Translations under genes and position numbers: made by a program
Shown: one piece after another, positions 53,001 through 63,980 of the stretch
Numbering within the stretch: position 1 is the stretch's first letter
How the letters are laid out: every line of letters starts with the position of its first letter
Origin: Luzula sylvatica
Taxonomy: Eukaryota > Streptophyta > Magnoliopsida > Poales > Juncaceae
Direction: 5' to 3'
Assembly (NCBI GenBank): GCA_946800325.1
Contig: OX326957.1
Span: 20,957,007-21,021,006, forward strand
DNA length: 64,000 bases
The notes under the pieces: generated by a model
The model's database searches: none
What the model saw: only the letters and a program-made list of their open reading frames with translations
Told to the model about the DNA's origin: nothing

Positions 53001-53443
53001 TTTGTTTTTCGATTCAAAACAAGATTTTAACGCTTTGTGGAGTTTAAATAACGTGTTTTGAGATCATTTGTATCGTATCTTTTACTACATAACTTTTCAC
53101 CAAATTTCACAAACACTAAGAAAGTTTGTTTTTCTATTCAAAACAAGATTTTAACGCTTTGAGGAGTTCAAATAACGTGTTTTGAGATCATTTGTATCTT
53201 ATCTTTTACTACATAACTTTTCACCAAATTTCACAAACACTAAGAAAGTTTGTTTTTCGATTCAAAACAAGATTTTAACGCTTTGTGGAGTTCAAATAAC
53301 GTGTTTTGAGATCATTTGTATCGTATATTTTACTACATAACTTTTCACCAAATTTCACAAACACTAAGTAAGTTTGTTTTTCGATTCAAAACAAGATTTT
53401 AATGCTTTGTGGAGTTAAAATAACGTGTTTTGAGTTCATTTGT
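50097..53443 (+). repeat. Rearranged HOR unit, 27 monomers, 3347 bp
   Basis: M0 (private CAGAAGAAG) to M7 run from 50097 to 51088. Then come a p70G monomer (51089), M1 (51213), M2 (51337), a 123-bp p4T monomer (51461-51583), a p1T monomer (51584), M12, M13 with p93A, an altered M14, M15 and M16. A second M11-M15 run starts at 52328 and continues to a M16/M18 hybrid at 52948, then M19-M21. The length is one base short of 27 x 124 because of the deletion. It shares this order with the units at 56172 and 59643. Confidence 0.87.
51461..51583 (+). repeat. 123-bp monomer with p57 G deleted (copy 1)
   Basis: This is the first length change in the array. GTTTGTTTTTCG of other monomers is GTTTTTTTTCG here, so the G at p57 is gone and eight T run together. 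The monomer also has p4T, and the next one starts with T instead of A at p1 (TTTGTTTCG). The deletion removes one arm base of the 6-bp dyad. Confidence 0.93.
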
Positions 53444-56171
53444 ATCGTATCGTTTACTACATAACTTTTCACCAAATTTCACAAACACTAAGAAAGTTTG
53501 TTTTTCGATTCAGAACAAGATTTTAACGCTTTGTGGAGTTCCAATAACGTGTTTTGAGTTCATTTGTATCGTATCTTTTACTGCATAACTTTTCACCAAA
53601 TTTCACAAACACTAAGAAAGTTTATTTTTCGATTCAAAACAAGATTTTAACGCTTTTTGGAGTTTAAATAACGTGTTTTGAGATCATTTGTATCGTATCT
53701 TTTACTACATAACTTTTCACCAAATTTCACAAACACTAAGAAAGTTTGTTTTTCGATTCAAAACAAGATTTTAACGCTTTGAGGAGTTCAAATAACGTGT
53801 TTTGAGATCATTTGTATCTTACCTTTTACTACATAACTTTTCACCAAATTTCACAAACACTAAGAAAGTTTGTTTTTCGATTCAAAACAAGATTTTAACG
53901 CTTGGTGGAGTTCAAATAACGTGTTTTGAGATCAATTGTATCGTATCTTTTACTACATAACTTTTCACCAAATTTCACAAACACTAAGAAAGTTTGTTTT
54001 TCGATTCAAAATAAGATTGTAACGCTTTGAGGAGTTTAAATAACGTGTTTTGAGATTATTTGTATCGTATATTTTACTAAATAACTTTTCACCAAATTTC
54101 ACAAACACTAAGAAAGTTTGTTTTTCGATTCAAAACAAGATTTTAACGCTTTGTGGAGTTCAAATAACGTGTTTTGAGTTCATTTGTATCGTATGTTTTA
54201 CTGCATAACTTTTCACCAAATTTCACAAACACTAAGAAAGTTTGTTTTTCGATTCAAAACAAGATTTTAACGCTTTGTGGAGTTCAAATAACGTGTTTTG
54301 AGATCATTTGTATCGTATCTTTTACTGCATAACTTTTCACCAAATTTCACAAACACTAAGAAAGTTTGTTTTTCGATTCAAAACAAGATTTTAACGCTTT
54401 GTGGAGTTCCAATAACGTGTTTTGAGTTCATTTGCATCGTATCTTTTACTACATAACTTTTCACCAAATTTCACAAACACTAAGAAAGTTTGTTTTTCGA
54501 TTCAAAACAAGATTTTAACGCTTTGTGGAGTTCAAATAACGTGTTTTGAGTTCATTTGTATCGTATGTTTTACTGCATAACTTTTCACCAAATTTCACAA
54601 ACACTAAGAAAGTTTGTTTTTCGATTCAAAACAAGATTTTAACGCTTTGTGGAGTTCAAATAACGTGTTTTGAGATCATTTGTATCGTATCTTTTACTGC
54701 ATAACTTTTCACCAAATTTCACAAACACTAAGAAAGTTTGTTTTTCGATTCAAAACAAGATTTTAACGCTTTGTGGAGTTCCAATAACGTGTTTTGAGTT
54801 CATTTGTATCGTATCTTTTACTACATAACTTTTCACCAAATTTCACAAACACTAAGAAAGTTTGTTTTTCGATTCAAAACAAGATTTTAACGCTTTGTGG
54901 AGTTCAAATAACGTGTTTTGAGTTCATTTGTATCGTATCTTTTACTACATAACTTTTCACCAAATTTCACAAATACTAAGGAAGTTTGTTTTTCGATTCA
55001 AAACAAGATTTTAACGCTTTGTGGAGTTCAAATAACGTGTTTTGAGATCATTTGTATCGTATCTTTTACTACATAACTTTTTACCAAATTTCACAAACAC
55101 TAAGTAAGTTTATTTTTCGATTCATAACAAGATTTTAACGTTTTGAGGAGTTCAAATAACGTGTTTTGAGATCATTTATATCGTATCTTATACTGCATAA
55201 CTTTTCACCAAATTTCACAAACACTAAGAAAGTTTGTTTTTCGATTCAAAACTAGATTTTAACGCTTTGAGGAGTTCAAATAACGTGTTTTGAGATCATT
55301 TGTATCTTATCTTTTTCTACATAACTTTTCACCAAATTTCACAAACACTAAGAAAGTTTGTTTTTCGATTCAAAACAAGATTTTAACGCTTTGTGGAGTT
55401 CAAATAACGTGTTTTGAGATCATTTGTATCGTATCTTTTACTACATAACTTTTCACCAAATTTCACAAACACTAAGAAAGTTTGTTTTTCGATTCAAAAC
55501 AAGATTTTAACGCTTTGTGGAGTTCCAATAACGTGTTTTGAGTTCATTTGTATCGTATCTTTTACTACATAACTTTTCACCAAATTTCACAAACACTAAG
55601 AAAGTTTGTTTTTCGATTCAGAACAAGATTTTAACGCTTTGTGGAGTTCCAATAACGTGTTTTGAGTTCATTTGTATCGTATCTTTTACTGCATAACTTT
55701 TCACCAAATTTCACAAACACTAAGAAAGTTTGTTTTTCGATTCAAAACAAGATTTTAACACTTTGTGGAGTTTAAATAACGTGTTTTGAGATCATTTGTA
55801 TCGTATCTTTTACTACATAACTTTTCACCAAATTTCACAAACACTAAGAAAGTTTGTTTTTCTATTCAAAACAAGATTTTAACGCTTTGAGGAGTTCAAA
55901 TAACGTGTTTTGAGATCATTTGTATCTTATCTTTTACTACATAACTTTTCACCAAATTTCACAAACACTAAGAAAGTTTGTTTTTCGATTCAAAACAAGA
56001 TTTTAACGCTTTGTGGAGTTCAAATAACGTGTTTTGAGATCATTTGTATCGTATATTTTACTACATAACTTTTCACCAAATTTCACAAACACTAAGTAAG
56101 TTTGTTTTTCGATTCAAAACAAGATTTTAACGCTTTGTGGAGTTAAAATAACGTGTTTTGAGTTCATTTGT
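53444..56171 (+). repeat. HOR unit, 22 monomers, type A variant
   Basis: This is a complete M0-M21 series and a good reference 22-mer in the right part of the window. M3 has p7C (53816), but M4 at 53940 lacks p45G and has a T-to-G change (GATTGTAACG). M8 follows p124C, M14 at 55180 has p11A and p74T, M18 has p85A and M19 has p64T. Private changes include p13T in M15 (TTTTTCTAC, about 55315) and a change in M13 near 55126. Confidence 0.9.
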
Positions 56172-59100
56172 ATCGTATCGTTTACTACATAACTTTTCAC
56201 CAAATTTCACAAACACTAAGAAAGTTTGTTTTTCGATTCAGAACAAGATTTTAACGCTTTGTGGAGTTCCAATAACGTGTTTTGAGTTCATTTGTATCGT
56301 ATCTTTTACTTCATAACTTTTCACCAAATTTCACAAACACTAAGAAAGTTTATTTTTCGATTCAAAACAAGATTTTAACGCTTTTTGGAGTTTAAATAAC
56401 GTGTTTTGAGATCATTTGTATCGTATCTTTTACTACATAACTTTTCACCAAATTTCACAAACACTAAGAAAGTTTGTTTTTCGATTCAAAACAAGATTTT
56501 AACGCTTTGAGGAGTTCAAATAACGTGTTTTGAGATCATTTGTATCTTACCTTTTACTACATAACTTTTCACCAAATTTCACAAACACTAAGAAAGTTTG
56601 TTTTTCGATTCAAAACAAGATTTTAACGCTTGGTGGAGTTCAAATAACGTGTTTTGAGATCAATTGTATCGTATCTTTTACTACATAACTTTTCACCAAA
56701 TTTCACAAACACTAAGAAAGTTTGTTTTTCGATTCAAAATAAGATTTTAACGCTTTGAGGAGTTTAAATAACGTGTTTTGAGATCATTTGTATCGTATAT
56801 TTTACTAAATAACTTTTCACCAAATTTCACAAACACTAAGAAAGTTTGTTTTTCGATTCAAAACAAGATTTTAACGCTTTGTGGAGTTCAAATAACGTGT
56901 TTTGAGTTCATTTGTATCGTATGTTTTACTGCATAACTTTTCACCAAATTTCACAAACACTAAGAAAGTTTGTTTTTCGATTCAAAACAAGATTTTAACG
57001 CTTTGTGGAGTTCAAATAACGTGTTTTGAGATCATTTGTATCGTATCTTTTAGTGCATAACTTTTCACCAAATTTCACAAACACTAAGAAAGTTTGTTTT
57101 TCGATTCAAAACAAGATTTTAACGCTTTGTGGAGTTCCAATAACGTGTTTTGAGTTCATTTGTATCGTATCTTTTACTACATAACTTTTCACCAAATTTC
57201 ACAAACACTAAGAAAGTTTGTTTTTCGATTCAGAACAAGATTTTAACGCTTTGTGGAGTTCCAATAACGTGTTTTGAGTTCATTTGTATCGTATCTTTTA
57301 CTGCATAACTTTTCACCAAATTTCACAAACACTAAGAAAGTTTATTTTTCGATTCAAAACAAGATTTTAACGCTTTTTGGAGTTTAAATAACGTGTTTTG
57401 AGATCATTTGTATCGTATCTTTTACTACATAACTTTTCACCAAATTTCACAAACACTAAGAAAGTTTGTTTTTCGATTCAAAACAAGATTTTAACGCTTT
57501 GAGGAGTTCAAATAACGTGTTTTGAGATCATTTGTATCTTATCTTTTACTACATAACTTTTCACCAAATTTCACAAACACTAAGAAAGTTTTTTTTCGAT
57601 TCAAAACAAGATTTTCACGCTTTGTGGAGTTCAAATAACGTGTTTTGAGATCATTTGTTTCGTATCTTTTACTACATAACTTTTCACCAAATTTCACAAA
57701 CACTAAGAAAGTTTGTTTTTCGATTCAAAACAAGATTTTAACGCTTTGTGGAGTTCAAATAACGTGTTTTGAGTTCATTTGTATCGTATCTTTTACTACA
57801 TAACTTTTCACCAAATTTCACAAATACTAAGGAAGTTTGTTTTTCGATTCAAAACAAGATTTTAACGCTTTGTGGAGTTCAAATAACGTGTTTTGAGATC
57901 ATTTGTATCGTATCTTTTACTACATAACTTTTTACCAAATTTCACAAACACTAAGTAAGTTTATTTTTCGATTCAAAACAAGATTTTAACGTTTTGAGAA
58001 GTTCAAATAACGTGTTTTGAGATCATTTATATCGTATCTTTTACTACATAACTTTTCACCAAATTTCACAAACACTAAGAAAGTTTGTTTTTCGATTCAA
58101 AACAAGATTTTAACGCTTTGAGGAGTTCAAATAACGTGTTTTGAGATCATTTGTATCTTATCTTTTACTACATAACTTTTCACCAAATTTCACAAACACT
58201 AAGAAAGTTTGTTTTTCGATTCAAAACAAGATTTTAACGCTTTGTGGAGTTCAAATAACGTGTTTTGAGATCATTTGTATCGTATCTTTTACTACATAAC
58301 TTTTCACCAAATTTCACAAACACTAAGAAAGTTTGTTTTTCGATTCAAAACAAGATTTTAACGCTTTGTGGAGTTCCAATAACGTGTTTTGAGTTCATTT
58401 GTATCGTATCTTTTACTACATAACTTTTCACCAAATTTCACGAACACTAAGAAAGTTTGTTTTTCGATTCAAAACAAGATTTTAACGCTTTGTGGAGTTC
58501 AAATAACGTGTTTTGAGTTCATTTGTATCGTATCTTTTACTACATAACTTTTCACCAAATTTCACAAATACTAAGGAAGTTTGTTTTTCGATTCAAAACA
58601 AGATTTTAACGCTTTGTGGAGTTCAAATAACGTGTTTTGAGATCATTTGTATCGTATCTTTTACTACATAACTTTTTACCAAATTTCACAAACACTAAGT
58701 AAGTTTATTTTTCGATTCAAAACAAGATTTTAACGTTTTGAGGAGTTCAAATAACGTGTTTTGAGATCATTTATATCGTATCTTATACTGCATAACTTTT
58801 CACCAAATTTCACAAACACTAAGAAAGTTTGTTTTTCGATTCAAAACAAGATTTTAACGCTTTGTGGAGTTCAAATAACGTGTTTTGAGATCATTTGTAT
58901 CTTATCTTTTACTACATAACTTTTCACCAAATTTCACAAACACTAAGAAAGTTTGTTTTTCGATTCAAAACAAGATTTTAACGCTTTGTGGAGTTCAAAT
59001 AACGTGTTTTGAGATCATTTGTATCGTATCTTTTACTACATAACTTTTCACCAAATTTCACAAACACTAAGAAAGTTTGTTTTTCGATTCAAAACAAGAT

Positions 59101-59642
59101 TTTAACGCTTTTTGGAGTTCCAATAACGTGTTTTGAGTTCATTTGTATCGTATCTTTTACTACATAACTTTTCACCAAATTTCACAAACACTAAGAAAGT
59201 TTGTTTTTCGATTCAGAACAAGATTTTAACGCTTTGTGGAGTTCCAATAACGTGTTTTGAGTTCATTTGTATCGTATCTTTTACTGCATAACTTTTCACC
59301 AAATTTCACAAACACTAAGAAAGTTTGTTTTTCTATTCAAAACAAGATTTTAACGCTTTGAGGAGTTCAAATAACGTGTTTTGAGATCATTTGTATCTTA
59401 TCTTTTACTACATAACTTTTCACCAAATTTCACAAACACTAAGAAAGTTTGTTTTTCGATTCAAAACAAGATTTTAACGCTTTGTGGAGTTCAAATAACG
59501 TGTTTTGAGATCATTTGTATCGTATATTTTACTACATAACTTTTCACCAAATTTCACAAACACTAAGTAAGTTTGTTTTTCGATTCAAAACAAGATTTTA
59601 ACGCTTTGTGGAGTTAAAATAACGTGTTTTGAGTTCATTTGT
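56172..59642 (+). repeat. Rearranged HOR unit, 28 monomers, 3471 bp
   Basis: Order: M0-M7 (type A M3 with p7C at 56544), p70G monomer (57164), M1, M2, 123-bp monomer (57536-57658), p1T monomer (57659), M12, M13 with p93A, altered M14, M15, M16, then M11-M17 (58403-59270), a fused M18/M19 (59271: p16G with p64T and p91A), M20 and M21. One base short of 28 x 124. Private changes include p16T in M1 (about 56311), and a C-to-G change in M7 (TTTAGTGC). Confidence 0.87.
57536..57658 (+). repeat. 123-bp monomer with p57 G deleted (copy 2)
   Basis: Same G deletion and same following p1T as copy 1, with an added T-to-C change downstream (GATTTTCACG). Shared flanks show that it descends from the same mutated monomer instead of a second deletion. 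Confidence 0.93.
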
Positions 59643-61006
59643 ATCGTATCGTTTACTACATAACTTTTCACCAAATTTCACAAACACTAAGAAAGTTTGT
59701 TTTTCGATTCAGAACAAGATTTTAACGCTTTGTGGAGTTCCAATAACGTGTTTTGAGTTCATTTGTATCGTATCTTTTACTGCATAACTTTTCACCAAAT
59801 TTCACAAACACTAAGAAAGTTTATTTTTCGATTCAAAACAAGATTTTAACGCTTTTTGGAGTTTAAATAACGTGTTTTGAGATCATTTGTATCGTATCTT
59901 TTACTACATAACTTTTCACCAAATTTCACAAACACTAAGAAAGTTTGTTTTTCGATTCAAAACAAGATTTTAACGCTTTGAGGAGTTCAAATAACGTGTT
60001 TTGAGATCATTTGTATCTTACCTTTTACTACATAACTTTTCACCAAATTTCACAAACACTAAGAAAGTTTGTTTTTCGATTCAAAACAAGATTTTAACGC
60101 TTGGTGGAGTTCAAATAACGTGTTTTGAGATCAATTGTATCGTATCTTTTACTACATAACTTTTCACCAAATTTCACAAACACTAAGAAAGTTTGTTTTT
60201 CGATTCAAAATAAGATTGTAACGCTTTGAGGAGTTTAAATAACGTGTTTTGAGATCATTTGTATCGTATATTTTACTAAATAACTTTTCACCAAATTTCA
60301 CAAACACTAAGAAAGTTTGTTTTTCGATTCAAAACAAGATTTTAACGCTTTGTGGAGTTCAAATAACGTGTTTTGAGTTCATTTGTATCGTATGTTTTAC
60401 TGCATAACTTTTCACCAAATTTCACAAACACTAAGAAAGTTTGTTTTTCGATTCAAAACAAGATTTTAACGCTTTGTGGAGTTCAAATAACGTGTTTTGA
60501 GATCATTTGTATCGTATCTTTTACTGCATAACTTTTCACCAAATTTCACAAACACTAAGAAAGTTTGTTTTTCGATTCAAAACAAGATTTTAACGCTTTG
60601 TGGAGTTCCAATAACGTGTTTTGAGTTCATTTGTATCGTATCTTTTACTACATAACTTTTCACCAAATTTCACAAACACTAAGAAAGTTTGTTTTTCGAT
60701 TCAGAACAAGATTTTAACGCTTTGTGGAGTTCCAATAACGTGTTTTGAGTTCATTTGTATCGTATCTTTTACTGCATAACTTTTCACCAAATTTCACAAA
60801 CACTAAGAAAGTTTATTTTTCGATTCAAAACAAGATTTTAACGCTTTTTGGAGTTTAAATAACGTGTTTTGAGATCATTTGTATCGTATCTTTTACTACA
60901 TAACTTTTCACCAAATTTCACAAACACTAAGAAAGTTTGTTTTTCGATTCAAAACAAGATTTTAACGCTTTGAGGAGTTCAAATAACGTGTTTTGAGATC
61001 ATTTGT

Positions 61007-61129
61007 ATCTTATCTTTTACTACATAACTTTTCACCAAATTTCACAAACACTAAGAAAGTTTTTTTTCGATTCAAAACAAGATTTTCACGCTTTGTGGAG
61101 TTCAAATAACGTGTTTTGAGATCATTTGT
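61007..61129 (+). repeat. 123-bp monomer with p57 G deleted (copy 3)
   Basis: Same deletion, same GATTTTCACG change as copy 2, and the same p1T in the following monomer. It lies 3471 bp after copy 2, which is the length of the 28-monomer unit. Confidence 0.93.
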
Positions 61130-63857
61130 TTCGTATCTTTTACTACATAACTTTTCACCAAATTTCACAAACACTAAGAAAGTTTGTTTTTCGATTCAAA
61201 ACAAGATTTTAACGCTTTGTGGAGTTCAAATAACGTGTTTTGAGTTCATTTGTATCGTATCTTTTACTACATAACTTTTCACCAAATTTCACAAATACTA
61301 AGGAAGTTTGTTTTTCGATTCAAAACAAGATTTTAACGCTTTGTGGAGTTCAAATAACGTGTTTTGAGATCATTTGTATCGTATCTTTTACTACATAACT
61401 TTTTACCAAATTTCACAAACACTAAGTAAGTTTATTTTTCGATTCAAAACAAGATTTTAACGTTTTGAGAAGTTCAAATAACGTGTTTTGAGATCATTTA
61501 TATCGTATCTTTTACTACATAACTTTTCACCAAATTTCACAAACACTAAGAAAGTTTGTTTTTCGATTCAAAACAAGATTTTAACGCTTTGAGGAGTTCA
61601 AATAACGTGTTTTGAGATCATTTGTATCTTATCTTTTACTACATAACTTTTCACCAAATTTCACAAACACTAAGAAAGTTTGTTTTTCGATTCAAAACAA
61701 GATTTTAACGCTTTGTGGAGTTCAAATAACGTGTTTTGAGATCATTTGTATCGTATCTTTTACTACATAACTTTTCACCAAATTTCACAAACACTAAGAA
61801 AGTTTGTTTTTCGATTCAAAACAAGATTTTAACGCTTTGTGGAGTTCCAATAACGTGTTTTGAGTTCATTTGTATCGTATCTTTTACTACATAACTTTTC
61901 ACCAAATTTCACAAACACTAAGAAAGTTTGTTTTTCGATTCAAAACAAGATTTTAACGCTTTGTGGAGTTCAAATAACGTGTTTTGAGTTCATTTGTATC
62001 GTATCTTTTACTACATAACTTTTCACCAAATTTCACAAACACTAAGGAAGTTTGTTTTTCGATTCAAAACAAGATTTTAACGCTTTGTGGAGTTCAAATA
62101 ACGTGTTTTGAGATCATTTGTATCGTATCTTTTACTACATAACTTTTTACCAAATTTCACAAACACTAAGTAAGTTTATTTTTCGATTCAAAACAAGATT
62201 TTAACGTTTTGAGGAGTTCAAATAACGTGTTTTGAGATCATTTATATCGTATCTTATACTGCATAACTTTTCACCAAATTTCACAAACACTAAGAAAGTT
62301 TGTTTTTCGATTCAAAACAAGATTTTAACGCTTTGAGGAGTTCAAATAACGTGTTTTGAGATCATTTGTATCTTATCTTTTACTACATAACTTTTCACCA
62401 AATTTCACAAACACTAAGAAAGTTTGTTTTTCGATTCAAAACAAGATTTTAACGCTTTGTGGAGTTCAAATAACGTGTTTTGAGATCATTTGTATCGTAT
62501 CTTTTACTACATAACTTTTCACCAAATTTCACAAACACTAAGAAAGTTTGTTTTTCGATTCAAAACAAGATTTTAACGCTTTGTGGAGTTCCAATAACGT
62601 GTTTTGAGTTCATTTGTATCGTATCTTTTACTACATAACTTTTCACCAAATTTCACAAACACTAAGAAAGTTTGTTTTTCGATTCAGAACAAGATTTTAA
62701 CGCTTTGTGGAGTTCCAATAACGTGTTTTGAGTTCATTTGTATCGTATCTTTTACTGCATAACTTTTCACCAAATTTCACAAACACTAAGAAAGTTTGTT
62801 TTTCGATTCAAAACAAGATTTTAACGCTTTGTGGAGTTTAAATAACGTGTTTTGAGATCATTTGTATCGTATCTTTTACTACATAACTTTTCACCAAATT
62901 TCACAAACACTAAGAAAGTTTGTTTTTCGATTCAGAACAAGATTTTAACGCTTTGTGGAGTTCCAATAACGTGTTTTGAGTTCATTTGTATCGTATCTTT
63001 TACTGCATAACTTTTCACCAAATTTCACAAACACTAAGAAAGTTTGTTTTTCGATTCAAAATAAGATTTTTACGCTTTGAGGAGTTTAAATAACGTGTTT
63101 TGAGATCATTTGTATCGTATCTTTTACTACATAACTTTTCACCAAATTTCACAAACACTAAGAAAGTTTGTTTTTCGATTCAAAATAAGATTTTTACGCT
63201 TTGAGGAGTTTAAATAACGTGTTTTGAGATCATTTGTATCGTATCTTTTACTAAATAACTTTTCACCAAATTTCACAAACACTAAGAAAGTTTGTTTTTC
63301 GATTCAAAACAAGATTTTAACGCTTTGTGGAGTTCAAATAACGTGTTTTGAGTTCATTTGTATCGTATGTTTTACTGCATAACTTTTCACCAAATTTCAC
63401 AAACACTAAGAAAGTTTGTTTTTCGATTCAAAACAAGATTTTAACGCTTTGTGGAGTTCAAATAACTTGTTTTGAGATCATTTGTATCGTATCTTTTACT
63501 GCATAACTTTTCACCAAATTTCACAAACACTAAGAAAGTTTGTTTTTCGATTCAAAACAAGATTTTAACGCTTTGTGGAGTTCCAATAACGTGTTTTGAG
63601 TTCATTTGTATCGTATCTTTTACTACATAACTTTTCACCAAATTTCACAAACACTAAGAAAGTTTGTTTTTCGATTCAAAACAAGATTTTAACGCTTTGT
63701 GGAGTTCCAATAACGTGTTTTGAGATCATTTGTATCGTATCTTTTACTGCATAACTTTTCACCAAATTTCACAAACACTAAGAAAGTTTATTTTTCGATT
63801 CAAAACAAGATTTTAACGCTTTTTGGAGTTCAAATAACGTGTTTTGAGATCATTTGT

Positions 63858-63980
63858 ATCGTATCTTTTACTACATAACTTTTCACCAAATTTCACAAAC
63901 ACTAAGAAAGTTTTTTTTCGATTCAAAACAAGATTTTCACGCTTTGTGGAGTTCAAATAACGTGTTTTGAGATCATTTGT
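63858..63980 (+). repeat. 123-bp monomer with p57 G deleted (copy 4)
   Basis: Same deletion, GATTTTCACG change and following p1T, but the monomer has p4 G instead of T and follows an M1-like monomer. The 3' part of the mutated monomer has therefore been joined to a different 5' part. Confidence 0.9.

Noticed and set aside
51461..63980. The four p57 deletions as homopolymer sequencing errors
   Set aside because: The lost base is a G between T-runs, it is always linked to p1T in the next monomer, and three copies share another substitution. Inherited variation explains this better than error.
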